From assembly GCA_030180135.1 (NCBI GenBank), contig CM058237.1:37655126-37719125 (forward strand): a stretch of 64,000 nucleotides of DNA. Reading direction: 5' to 3'. Position 1 is the stretch's first letter. The number at the start of each line of letters is the position of its first letter. Of this stretch, positions 10,811-22,217 are shown in pieces. Below the pieces are notes generated by a model. It did no database searches. It was not told the origin of the DNA and was given only the letters and a program-made list of their open reading frames with translations. A program made the translations under genes and the position numbers. Source of the stretch: Orychophragmus violaceus. Its lineage: Eukaryota > Streptophyta > Magnoliopsida > Brassicales > Brassicaceae.

Positions 10811-12219
10811 GATAGTGGCTTCTCTAGACATTCGGTTCTGTATTCTCTTATTTCTTTTTCTTTTTGCATTTTCCTTTTGACTTTCTTATAATGTTTATGT
10901 TTGGATTGTGTGTTTGATTTGAGACTATTAGTTGCTTTGATTTTGCCTGTTTTCAGTGTTTTTCAGCTTGCAGGTTCGAAAATTGGGATTTTCTAACGGA
11001 CTAACCTGCTAACTTGCTGACTGATCGAGTAATCGCAATGCGTCGATCGATACAACTTGTGTCGATCGTCACAACACGAGAAATCGCATTGCAGCGATCG
11101 TTGCGGTCCTGAGCAACGATCGACACACGACGAAAAATCGCCTAGCAACGGTCGATGCATCCTTGCAGCGATCGATGCCTGTGCGACAGAGGTAAAAATC
11201 AGACAGAACTCAACCAATCCATTAACATATTTTTGCTTTCTTTTTACCAATCCTTCGCTTGACACTACGGGGGACAATGTGTCTTAAGTGTGGGGGAGGT
11301 GCTACTGACTTTATCTTTCTGTTTTCTTAAGAGTCAGTCCATTTTTCAAATTTTGTTTTATTGAGTCAAAACTTGTTTAAGTAAGAAACAATGAATTTTT
11401 GAGAAGATTAACAGCACTTGCAGGAACTTAAGTGACCATTGAGACGAAGTTGCAGATTATCTATGACTATTAGAAAACCCAGACTAGGATCAGCCTACTA
11501 AGAACACCCACATCACTTCAGGTATCAGAGGATCCTTTTACTGACTTCACCTTAATACTGACTTAATAATCTCACTTAAGGGCTTGGTATACCTTGTGTC
11601 GGATTCCCTTGTTAGTTCTGACACAGCCTGTAAACCTGTCCTACTTGGTTCCCTTCTCCCCTTCCATAAAGTAAAAAAAAAAAGATAATAAACTGAGGAT
11701 GAGTTAGTAACTCTGAAGTGGTCTCTGGGAGTGGTAGCTACAACTATCATATCCTGTGCATCCATAGAATGTGTCCAAAGTATACCCCATAACGGGAAGA
11801 ACACTGATAAAAAAAAATGATACCCAGTGGGGAAAAATCAGTTGTTAAGGAAGGGAAAAAGAAGAAAGGGACCAGAGAAAGATAGTTTGGTGGTCTAGAG
11901 CTGACAAGGTAAGAATCCATGTGCCCTTTGATCGATAATCCTTAGATGAGACCGCACTTAAATACTTGCAGAAGTCAGTAGGGAGAATTTGAATGCATGA
12001 ATGTGATTGTGGAGTTTACTTAGGACAATTGCTAAGTGTGGGGGAAGTATATGTTGGTCTTGATGTCTGCAGGTGAAATCTTTCAGTGGATTACTAAGGG
12101 GGAATCTGAGTGCTGTTGCTTCGAAGACAAAAAGAGTTTCTGAAAGTTTTCAAACCTCTTCACCATGTTTTAGTTCTCTGTTTTGCTTGACGGCAAGCAA
12201 AGGCTAAGTGTGGGGGAGT
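10811..12219 (+). other. Athila A 3' spacer: palindrome array, three polypurine boxes
   Basis: No coding sequence. A palindrome array lies at about 11040-11190. AAGTGTGGGGGAG-type boxes occur at 11286-11298, 12034-12046 and 12206-12218; the last precedes the LTR by one base and is the presumed polypurine tract. The hairpin TTTGCTTG/CAAGCAAA (about 12182-12201) sits just before it. Confidence 0.75.
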
Positions 12220-13430
12220 TGATATATCATGGTTTTTACCGGTTTTATACCATGATATAAGTCTGTTTTAGTGTCTTTTGGTGTTCCTTTAGAGTCTTTT
12301 GCAGGTTTTATTAGGTACACGTATGTTTGGAGCAAAAGTGGAGATTATGGAGTTAATTGGAGCACTTTGGAGATTTGACCCGAGAGGTTGTGTTCACTGT
12401 CCAGATTTGAGATCTGCGTCGATCGTTGCACACCTGCATCGATCGATGCACAGCGAGTTGGGCCAGACTCTCGGCGGTTTAATGAAGATTTCTAATATTG
12501 CAAAGATGCCCAGAAGTTCCAGATATTTACACAGAAGCCCCAAGTCGTGTTTTAGCTATTTAATTAGGTTTTTAACTTCAGTTTTAATTACGCTATCATA
12601 ACTTAGAGCAGAGAGTTTTTAGAGCTTTTAGGGCTGATCTGATCCTGTACTACATTCGTTTTGGAGAAGTTTTCGAACCCCTTTTATATTCTAATCGCTT
12701 TTATGATTTCTATTAATTCATTGATTATGTTTACATCATCTATGTCTGAGTAGTTTCATAGTTAGGTTTAGGGTTTCTCATAGGAATTTCATGACTTGCT
12801 AGATATAATTAATTCAGTTAAGGATTCACATCAATAGATGTTCTTCAAACTAAATTGTGTTTAATGCTAGTTCTAACCTGATCAATTAGAATCTAGATAT
12901 TAGGTTGCTAAATACGATACGACAGTGTGATTTAGAATCTGAACTATTTAGGTTGATCAATTTAATTACTCGCAAAGGAATTTGGTTTAATTAGATTGTG
13001 AACATATCAAACTTGGAATTAAAGCTGGTTTAATCTGTTAGTAATTGCAAAGGAATTTGGATTACTGCACTTAGACTTAGAGAATTCTCGCAAAGGAATT
13101 TGGTTAATTCTATATATGTGTTTTGAGTTCTAGAACTGAGTTTAATTAGATCCTGACTGAATGATTTATCTGCTTGTCTGATTTCCTGAGAACGCCCTAG
13201 ATTGAGCGCCCTTAGTTTATTGCCTACAACAACAACCTGCTACTTGTTTACTTTCTTGCTTGCTCTTTAGATAATTCAATACAATCTGCTTTTTGCTTTC
13301 TCCTAGTTTTAATCTCTTTAAGTTCTTAATCCTATCATTGCCTAGAGTCCTCGTGGATTCGATCCCTAAGTACTACATTGACATTACTGTGCACTTGCAG
13401 TTAGTATAGGGTAAAACTTTAGAACTATCA
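12220..13430 (+). repeat. Athila A 3' LTR (1211 bp)
   Basis: Same length and ends as the 5' LTR. I noted about five single-base differences, for example near 12380, 12470, 13336 and 13425. The right TSD copy AGTCC follows at 13431-13435. Confidence 0.95.
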
Positions 13431-13435
13431 AGTCC

Positions 13436-13888
13436 AAGCTTTAGCTTCTGATTGGTCATACTTAAAAATATATCATATATTAAGCTTAATTACCCACCTA
13501 ACCTTTTAATTCTCTAAATTCCCCATAGCTGCTTCCTTAACTCTTCCAAGCCACATAATCAGATTTTTTATGACTTTAGATGAATTTAGCAATTTGAATC
13601 ACCTTAAACGGACACCCGTAGCTCCTGTTATGAATTTTACAAGTTTTGTCGGTTTTCTTTCTCGATAGTCCGAAAAACTCATGTAAAGTTCGTTCTTGAC
13701 ACTTCTTGTCTTCTAAATGTTTTCTTTACTTAAAAAGAATAACATTTGGCCATCTTAGCTTCTGGCTCGCATTTTGATAAAATTACCAAAATGCCCTTCA
13801 TCTTCTGAAATTTACGAAAATACCCCTCGTTGATTTTCTGCTGCCCGTTCACCAATTTAGTGAGACAGGGTATTACACACAAGGTCCT
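13436..13888. other. Right half of the segment split by Athila A
   Basis: Continues 3239-4372. No gene seen. GAGACAGGGTATTACA near 13862-13877 resembles a chromovirus LTR end, but no primer-binding site follows and the other end was not found. Confidence 0.35.
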
Positions 13889-15470
13889 AGTGGGACTCAT
13901 CTCCTAGAAATAGGAAAATTGCGTGGGTAGCATGGGATAAACTTGCAAGATCAAAGAAAGATGGAGGCTTGGGAATGAGAGATATGGAAAGCTTCAACAA
14001 TGCACTCCTAGCTAAGTTAAGTTGGAGGATCTTAGAGCTTCCAGACTTTTTGCTGGCTCGTATACTGCAAGGCAAGTACTATGCAGAAGCCTCTTTCCTC
14101 TCATGTGTTTTCCCAGCCTTAGCCTCACATGGCTGGAGAAGTATACTCTTAGACAGAGACATCATTGTGGATCACCTCGGATGGGCTGTTGGCAATGGAG
14201 AATCTATAAGGATTTGGCAGGACCCTTGGATTTCAACCATTCAGTCAATTGTCCCTATAGGTCCTGCTCCCCTTGAAACTGCCAATGATACAGTTTCTAG
14301 TCTCTTCTTACCAAACTCTTCGACCTGGGACATAGACAAAGTCAATCTCCTCTTGCCAGCTTATGCCTCAGACATTCTCAGTACAAAACCTAGTACACTT
14401 CAACTTAAGGATAAGAGAATCTGGCGCAATCATGCCACTAGTACATATACTACCAAAACAGGATACTATGTTGTCCTGGAGAAGAACGATAATATCAACC
14501 CAAGTATCGCCCAAGATCCAATCAATTGGCTTTCAGACATCTGGACCATCAAGACCTATCCCAAGATCAAGTTATTCCTCTGGAAGGTGGCTGCAAAGGA
14601 TATCCCTATTGGTGAAAGGCTCTTGGCAAGATGTATCCCAATAGATGGGAGATGCAAAAGATGTGGTGAGATTGAAACTATAAATCACCTGCTCTTCCAG
14701 TGTGACTTCGCCAAGGTGGTTTGGAATGAGGCACCATTTACTTTGCCAAGCAACATTTCAACCTTCTCTAACTTCGGGTCTGATTGGAGAAGGATCAGAA
14801 TGCTCCAATGCATGTCTCTTACATGTATCTATTTTGGACCTCTAGCACCATGGATCTGCTGGATGCTATGAAAAGATAGGAATAAGCATATTTTTGAAAA
14901 TAGATCCCAGAATCCAAAAGACCTTGTAACTCAATCGATCTGCTATGCGAAAGAATGGTGTGATGCGCAATTGATTCTAGATCGAGCAACATTGCTAATG
15001 AAATAATTCCAGACTCCCGTGTTGCAGAGTGTTACAATGTGAAAGTCTGACGCTGCATGGAATTCGGCCAGGAACATTGCGGGTTTAGCTTGGAACTTCT
15101 CCTAAAAGTGACCGCACCTGTCTTGCTCGGAAGTCCAAGAATTAGTCAAATCTCCGCTCATGGCTGAAGCTCTGGCTCTACGAGAAGCAATGGAATCGGC
15201 CGTTGAATGCGGTTTGCAATCCATCGAATTCCAATCAGATTCGACTCAACTAATTAAAGTCATCTCTACTGGCCAATCACTTTCCGATCTCCATGGAGTT
15301 CTATCGGATATCTCTAAGTATCAATCTCTTTTCGATTTGGTTGCTTTTCGCTTTATTTCTCGTTCAGTTAATGAGTTTGCAGACATTCTAGCTATGCAAG
15401 CTCTGTTTACCTTTGTAATCCAAAACCCGGTTTAAGTTAATGAAGATTTGAGTGACAAAAAAAGAAAGAA
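13889..15470 (+). pseudogene. 5'-truncated LINE: RT tail, zf-RVT domain and RNase H
   Basis: Non-LTR retrotransposon remnant. The frame starting near 13897 (KIAWVAWDKL, KDGGLGMRDM) is the end of the reverse-transcriptase ORF2 typical of plant LINEs. The cysteine-rich zinc-binding reverse-transcriptase domain follows (FLWKVAAKDIPIGERL, then CKRCGEIETINHLLFQC). A TGA at 14869-14871 replaces the expected Trp, and further stops follow (15004-15006 and near 15100). An RNase H-like segment starts with SDAAWN near 15046 and continues at 15160-15435 (MAEALALREA, EFQSDS), all in the same frame. The end GTGACAAAAAAAG near 15452-15465 looks like a LINE 3' tail. The N-terminal endonuclease and most of the RT are missing: a dead, 5'-truncated copy. 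Confidence 0.85.
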
Positions 15471-17353
15471 TTTTTTTAGTTCTCGGTGTTGGATTTGCTG
15501 GAAAGTGGAAAATCTATGTGGATATATCTTAAGGAAATTACTATAATAGCATTAAAATAGAGAAATTAATATATTAGCACTTGAGATTTGAGTAATAAAA
15601 TGTAAAATTCGGAACCATATACCATTATTTGTCTTTGTTTGGAATTTTTTTATGGAAATACAATTATTATTTTTATTACCAACAAAACATAGCTTATTTA
15701 CAAAAATGCCACATTTCCGTCGAAATAAATCCGCAAGTATCTTTTAAATAAATTTGTAATTTGTGTTGCAAATTTATTTTTTTTTGCCGGCTTTTTATCC
15801 ATTTTTTTACTGATTATTTTTTTCATTTGTTATGGATTTATTTACTTTGTTGGAGATTTATATATTTGGGATACGTCAAAATGTTGCTACAAATTTTTCA
15901 ACATTTCACATATTTGTTATCTAATGTTGTAGATTGATATTTTTTTGCTGACGTGGCATGGATTTATTGTATTTGTGTTGCAGAATTTTAGTTTTGTGCA
16001 GATTTATTTTTTTAGTTTTTGATAAATCTGGAAATTAATATTGAAAAATTATTTTATTTGTTGCAGGTTACATTTGAGTTATAAAAATCTGCAAGATAAG
16101 AAATTGTATTTATAAATTATTGTTGTATCATTGTTATATTACATAGTTGTTACTAAAGTTGCTGATATTTATCTTAATGTTGTAGATTTGTTGTTTGTTA
16201 AATATTTAAATTAGTGTTACAAAATTTTATAATTTTTTTTTACTAATTTGGTTAGTATCCCACCAAAAGTGCGAATTTTCAAAAAAAAAAATGGAACCTT
16301 AAACACTTGATATTTTCCGAGATTTTAGGAACCTATATAAGAAAACAATATTTTTGTATTAAATTATTTTCGAAAAAATCTAATAAAAAATTAACTAACA
16401 ATTTTTTGTCTGAATTTAATTTTTATTTTTGAAAACAAATTAAAATACATTTTACCCAACAAAAAATAATATTTTGAAAAAATAAAATAAAAACTATCAA
16501 ACAAAAAATAATATGTATAAAATAATCTGTGTATTAAATACTAATTTTTTGAAAACGAAAATTTAAAAAATAACCAACGGAAATAATAAAATTTGTACTA
16601 ATTTATTATTTAGTTTTTTATTTATAAAATTATTTTGTGTATTAATTTCTTATTTATGAAAACAAAATATTAAAAATAACCAATGAAAAGATAATATATC
16701 TTGTATTAATTTTTTTATTTTAATAATTAATTATAAATGTTTATATTAATTTCTTATATACAGAAATATTCTTTAATTTTGACAACTAAATTTTAGTTGT
16801 CTAAATCTTTGTTCGAAAACGCAAGCGCCGGGCAGAACCGGTCTTTAATACAAGCGGGTGAAGCCCATGCTTGTAGCGCTGTATCTTTATGTCAATTTTT
16901 GGCCACATTTTTCTAAGAAAACTTAATAACTCAGTTGGTAATGAGCTTATGATCCTTAGACATAGGTTGCATGTTCAACACATTTTCCTACTTTTCCCTT
17001 TTTCATTTATTTTTTCTGTAAGATAATCGGCAATTTATGGACAAAACTGTATGGCCCAAATCCATTTTTTTCCTTTATCATATCCCATTGATTATAGTGA
17101 TACAAAATCTTCAAGAGAAATACCTTTAATTGAGGAACCAAAAACACAAACCAGTTGTTTCATCCAGAGACGGACCTGAGATGTTGAAGTTCTATTAAAA
17201 AATCTATAATTTTGTTTATATACTAATAAAAAATATATCTAAAAAATATACAAAACAAAGAAAAATAATCTAAACAAAATAAAATCAAAAGACAAAGAAA
17301 AAAATTTAAAAATATAATTTTATACACTTACAACTTACATAATAAACATATGG
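15471..17353. other. AT-rich stretch without recognisable genes
   Basis: Very AT-rich with many short poly-A and poly-T runs and loosely repeated TTGTTGCAGATTT-like phrases (about 15840-16200). No open frame of interest. A small GC-richer island at about 16815-16890 holds nested inverted repeats (CAAGC with GCTTG, AGCGC with GCGCT). Confidence 0.5.
16918..16990 (+). other. tRNA-like remnant (possible SINE head)
   Basis: ACTCAGTTGGTAATGAGC resembles a tRNA D-arm with A box, and GGTTGCATGTTCAAC about 30 bases later resembles a degenerate B box. The acceptor stem does not close, so this is not a functional tRNA gene. Decayed tRNA or SINE head are the alternatives. Confidence 0.25.

Positions 17354-17408
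<55 letters not shown>
17354..17408. repeat. (A)n(TA)n microsatellite
   Basis: About 15 A residues followed by about 40 bp of TA dinucleotide. Confidence 0.95.
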
Positions 17409-17870
<462 letters not shown>

Positions 17871-18284
17871 CTTTTTAGTGTAAACTCCAACGTTAACGAG
17901 GCATTAACATATTGAGCCCAAAAATAATTAATAAAGCCCATTAACACCCTGTAACGTCATGAATATCTAACTATGAATGGCTTATGATTTTGTTGACCAA
18001 AAATGATGGTTTATATTTTATAAAATTTAAGTATTATTATATGTCAAGTTGTCGATTTACTATACTAAAATTGGATGTAATTAGTAAATATATAAATTTT
18101 AAGAAAATATATTAAAAATTTCCGCCCTGCATATTCTCCAAATTTAATATGAATTTTTGATAACTCGTTAGATCCGGATCGATTGCGCGTATAGCACATA
18201 GCATGTTTCCGAACTAGGGATATAACTCTAATTTCGATGTGGAACATTGAATGTAATGCAAGTTGGCTATTGGAACTAAAGTAT

Positions 18285-18518
18285 GGGTATGATTGGTGTC
18301 TGTACAGTGAAAACGATAGAGGCATACTGCTTTTTTGTTACCAATCACGAAAACGTTATAAAAGCTACAGTAAAAGTGGGTACTCTCAGCTTTTTGTTAC
18401 CGCTTTCGCTAACAGCTTTTACTAACAGCTTTCAATTACAGTTTTGCACTATTCAACCGCTTACTACTTTCGCTAACCGCTAATCTTACCGTTCCGCTTT
18501 TGGTCACCAATCGGATCC
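18285..18518. mobile_element. MITE candidate 1 (234 bp)
   Basis: Imperfect terminal inverted repeats: GGGTATGATTGGTGTC at the left, and the reverse complement of the right end reads GGATCCGATTGGTGACC. A TAT trinucleotide flanks both sides. The core GATTGGTG is shared with MITE candidate 2. The interior repeats ACAGCTTTT/AAAAGCT-type phrases. No coding capacity. Superfamily uncertain. Confidence 0.4.
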
Positions 18519-18805
18519 TATATATATTCTCACTAATTCTACTTTTTTTTTTTTAGTGGTTATGGTTTCTAAATTATAATATTTGACAAATTAGGACAAC
18601 ATTAGTATTTTATGTTTAATCAACCACACATACATTTTATATATACATGTATCATATGCAGCGATAGTCAAATTTTTGTCTGGTGGTGAAGGATGTTCAT
18701 CTTTGTGTTGATCTGTCATGTTTACTGAAATAAAGAAAATAAAAGTTTAAATAAAAGAAACCTTAGAATAAGTCTTAATCTGAAAATCGAAGGTATTAAT
18801 AAAGG
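18519..18805. other. AT-rich stretch, probable internal remnant of a decayed element
   Basis: No gene seen. The right part lies next to a degenerate primer-binding site and is probably the internal leader of the reverse-strand LTR element at 18806-20293. Confidence 0.3.
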
Positions 18806-20293
18806 TCGCAACGGCGATAATTTCTTGATGGGTATTAAATTTTATAATTTTTGGGTTTTATCTAACCTGAAATAATTTCAATAATCATACTATAAGAATA
18901 TAGTAGATAATTGTAGTATATATTTAAGGATCGAATCCTCGGAAACCAATTGTATACTTAAAATTTATGGGATTAATGACTAAGCTAAGATGAAATAAGA
19001 AGGGATTATTTGAATCTCCAAATGTAAAGTGCAATAAAATTGGATAACTAAGAGTTAGGGTTTTAGGAGAAACTCTTCAGCAATTCAAGGATGAATAAAT
19101 GATTAATTTATTCAGATCCTAGAATAGTAAGATTTACTCAATCGTAATTTCAAGCTCAAATCACTATGCTATAGTCAAAATACGCTAGTAGAGATGACTA
19201 TATATCTTCAATAAATAGATTATCTTTGACAACCAAATAGATCAGATATACAATATGAATCAGGTCGGATATGTTCACTTGGGTTCCTCATTCAATTCTC
19301 ATTTCCTCTAAGAAATCAAGCTCATCTAAACTGGTTCCAATTGATCAATCAAGTGCTGTTCGAGCAAAGATCAATCCAATTTTAATTTCTAGTTAGCTAC
19401 TCTAGGTCTTCAGTAGACACAAATTTAGATGAAAAAGACAAAGATATCTCTATTCTAGCATTCTTATTTATCAAGCCATGAATTCCCATTTGAATTAAAC
19501 CTTAATCCAACAGTATTACTTATACATGATGAATGAAAGCATACCAAAAACAATAAGAATCAAAATCAATATCATAAATAGATAGATGAAAGAGTTCAGA
19601 AGAGCTTCTCTAAGGTGCAGATGATGAGTACGGTCTTCTTTTCCTTTACAAAGCAATGAAATCAATAAAACAATGTGTTTATGGATGATGTCCCTTTTAT
19701 TTTGTGGCTTTTTCTTCTTAATTATAGGTGTGGAAGCTAGCTGGAACGAACTGCTGAAGATTTGGGGGAAATCTTTGGAGATTTGGAAAATTTCCAAAAA
19801 TATCAGGCTGATGAACGATCGTTCACTAAGCTCTCAGGTCGATGGACTAGTCGATCAGGTCCTTCTGAAAATTCTCAAGGGATGTGATCGACCGGGTGAG
19901 GTCGATGGCTTCAGGTTGATCACCCATATTTTTTCTGATTGCTCCATTTTGACACCAAGCAACCAGTCTTTAGTATTTTGGAAATATCTTCAGATCTAAC
20001 GGTTGGGTTACGCTAAAATCACTTGAATATACAAGCTAACATCCTCAACTATCTTGTGTCCAAATTTTAGGAAGATAAGGTTGTGGGAAATCCTCCATCT
20101 TATGAAAAACATTATGATACTGGAAAGCTGTCGAATCTATAAAATATCTAAATTCAGTTCATTTTTTTCCAAAATGTTTGTAAAAACTTTGAAATTTCAA
20201 AAACCAAAAACACTTATTATACACCAAAAAACTTTTTATTTATTAAAAATATTTTAAAAACATATTAAAAGTGGTATAATACAAAGTATATCA
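18806..20293 (-). mobile_element. Decayed reverse-strand Athila-like 5' LTR with PBS trace
   Basis: Read on the minus strand, an LTR-like sequence starts TGATATA near 20293 and ends ATCA near 18826. A degenerate tRNA-Asp primer-binding site follows (CGCCGTTGC core, about 18806-18822). The GGATTCGATCC box near 18930-18942 matches the conserved end box of the Athila LTRs. A cluster of GTCGATC/GATCGAC motifs at about 19815-19910 lies where other Athila LTRs carry palindromes. Open frames inside are incidental. The outer boundary and family are uncertain. Confidence 0.5.
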
Positions 20294-20555
20294 CATAGAC
20301 TTATCTGAACTCCAACATTTTTTGGTTTGTGTGTTTTTGAAATGAGACATATATGTGTTTATTTTAGCATCTCATAAAACTTATCCATTCTAAAAAATCT
20401 TTAGCTACAGGGAAGGCATGGAATAAAAAATGATTTGGTGACCTTAGCCACATTTTTTTTCTCCATGATACCAAATCTTTTAAGAATAAGAGTTTGACTA
20501 GTATGAGAGGTTTGATTAGTATGTCAGAAGGATAGCATAATAGCCGAGAAATTAA

Positions 20556-20819
20556 GGCTGTGATTGGTAAAAAATAAATGGGAGAAAGAGAAATAAAAAG
20601 AGTGAGAAAGAGAGAGAAGGGAAGAAAGGGATTGAAAGTAGTTTTGTTCTTTGAACATTTTTTGAAGGGAAATTTTTGTTTTAAATAATATTTTTCAGCT
20701 GAATATAGCCGATAAATTTTTCCTTCCCTTTCTTCTTGATTGGAAATGACAAACTGGATTTAATGGAATAATTTTTCCTTCATTTCTCTTCCTTCTAAAA
20801 CTGTCAAACAATCATACCC
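20556..20819. mobile_element. MITE candidate 2, Tourist/Harbinger-like (264 bp)
   Basis: Terminal inverted repeats GGCTGTGATTGGT (left) and GGGTATGATTGTTTG (reverse complement of right end), with TAA duplicated at 20553-20555 and 20820-20822. A TAA target duplication plus GG-starting ends are typical of PIF/Harbinger-derived MITEs. The interior is purine-rich on the left and pyrimidine-rich on the right. No coding capacity. Confidence 0.6.
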
Positions 20820-20822
20820 TAA

Positions 20823-21717
20823 CTAATGAAATACTATAATCAATAGAGCAAACAAAAAACACTTAAAACAGAATAAACTTAAAACTATTAATACAACCCA
20901 GAAATGTAAATGCAATTCAAGCTTATAATGACCAAAAAATGAAAAACACCCCACCTCAGCTCATCCAAAACATTGTCTAAAAGCTTAATAAATTAAAACC
21001 TGAAAATGATATACATATGAAATCATTATTGTTGCTCATCTTTCAGTGCAAGGAATTGTTAAATAGCTTGAATCAAAATATTCGTCGTAAAATTTAAAAT
21101 CGTTTGAATCAATTTGGTGAATAATCAAAAGTGAATATTCAATAAGAAAATATACTTTTCTTTTGGGAATTAAGCATTTAACAGTTTTTGAGTCTTATTA
21201 ATCATCTTAACCCAAACCCTTGCTCCCCATATTGATGTACTAGTTCTCTTTCTTATGTTCTATATAAAACAGAAAATTCAATCCATTTATATTATTTTAT
21301 GTTTTTGTCTCTTAATATAAAAAGCTTAGATCTCACAATTCTATACAAAACACATACTTTTTTTTTATATCTGGCATAGTTTTTTTTTTTTTTTTTTTTA
21401 AACAGACATAAATTTTCAAAATATAAGCTAGTGATTGTACTCAAGAATGCATCATTCTATATAGAGTCTGTATAAATTTATATACTAGTTTTTGTGTTTT
21501 AACTATTTATATGTTAAAAAAAATATTTTTAAGTTTTCTCATTCTATTTATTTCGTTATTCCATGATTCATATTTTCATTTATTTAGCTATTCTGCTATT
21601 CATTTAACATGCCAATTCAGTACATAATATTTGAGTTCATGAATATAATGATCATCAGTGGTAAAGGAAGCATCATAACCACTAATAAGGAAGCATGTCT
21701 TGTAAATAATATTTTAG
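20823..21717 (+). other. AT-rich stretch upstream of MADS exon 2
   Basis: By position this would be intron 1 sequence of the MADS-box pseudogene; it ends in an acceptor-like ATTTTAG at 21711-21717. No MADS-domain exon 1 was found here or anywhere upstream in the window. Confidence 0.4.
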
Positions 21718-21760
21718 AGAAGACGATAGAAAGGTATCACAAGTTTAGTAATGACTCACG
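21718..21760 (+). pseudogene. AGL72-like: MADS exon 2, left part
   Basis: Follows an ATTTTAG acceptor. Encodes KTIERYHKFSNDS, the start of the I region after the MADS domain. Cut at TCACG (21756-21760) by Gypsy C. Confidence 0.8.
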
Positions 21761-22162
21761 TGTTGGATATGGGTTTGGCACCCATTCATAAACCCATTGG
21801 AAATCTAATTAAATCAACTATGTCATCTCGGCCCAAGAAGACAGACACGCTAAGGAGTCAACAGCCCAAGAAAGAGTTAGCACCCAGGCGCTATAAATAT
21901 GACCCTTCACTCTTCATTTTAGACAGATTGTAACTTACGAGAGGCCGAGCTACTTCTATAAAGCTCCGACCTCGAGCACTGTTTAGTGAGCACGTCATTT
22001 GACGGACTCATACCTCGTACCATCCTGTTCATTGCTTGGCTCCGGCCTTAAGATCAATAAAGAATCATTTCGTCTTCATTTTGTATTCATATTTCACCCC
22101 GTAGTTCAGACATTCCAGATCGCATCCCGTAATATTGACTAGGTCGGATTTCTGTAACAACA
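21761..22162 (+). repeat. Gypsy C 5' LTR (402 bp)
   Basis: Starts TGTTGGATATGGG and ends TAACAACA. Contains GGCCCAAG and CAGCCCAAG (site II-like), a TATA box (21892-21899) and AATAAA at 22056-22061. Confidence 0.95.
21892..21899 (+). promoter_or_regulatory. TATA box in Gypsy C LTR
   Basis: TATAAATA in the centre of the LTR, about 60 bp after a GCCCAAG motif; TATAAATA is also found in the 3' LTR (about 49844-49851). This is the likely Pol II promoter of the element. Confidence 0.7.
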
Positions 22163-22163
22163 A

Positions 22164-22181
22164 TTGGCGCTGACTGTGGGG
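22164..22181 (+). other. Gypsy C primer-binding site
   Basis: TTGGCGCTGACTGTGGGG starts one base after the LTR, the position and form usual for Tat-like plant gypsy elements. I do not assign the primer tRNA. Confidence 0.65.
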
Positions 22182-22217
22182 ACGAAAAACTTCTTTACGA
22201 TCTAAGACAAAGTCGAG

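Larger units (their letters stand above)
4373..13430 (+). mobile_element. Athila A: complete Athila-type element lacking pol
   Basis: Two LTRs of exactly 1211 bp (4373-5583 and 12220-13430) are flanked by the TSD AGTCC (4368-4372 and 13431-13435). The PBS follows the 5' LTR and a polypurine tract precedes the 3' LTR. The internal region holds a gag-protease frame, an ORF1 gene and spacers, but no reverse transcriptase, RNase H or integrase. The LTRs differ at only about five positions by eye, so insertion is recent. Yet gag-pro carries a stop and ORF1 carries several lesions; the copied parent may already have been defective and mobilised in trans. Confidence 0.95.

Noticed and set aside
11040..11190. 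CRISPR-like array of short palindromic repeats
   Set aside because: Plant nuclear retrotransposon; repeats vary, spacing is irregular and no cas genes exist.
13436..13888. Complete chromovirus LTR
   Set aside because: Only one end-like motif is visible; no matching start, primer site or TSD, so it is listed only as a possibility.
19516..20257. Short open frames of 60-110 residues
   Set aside because: Lie inside a decayed LTR and show no recognisable domain.
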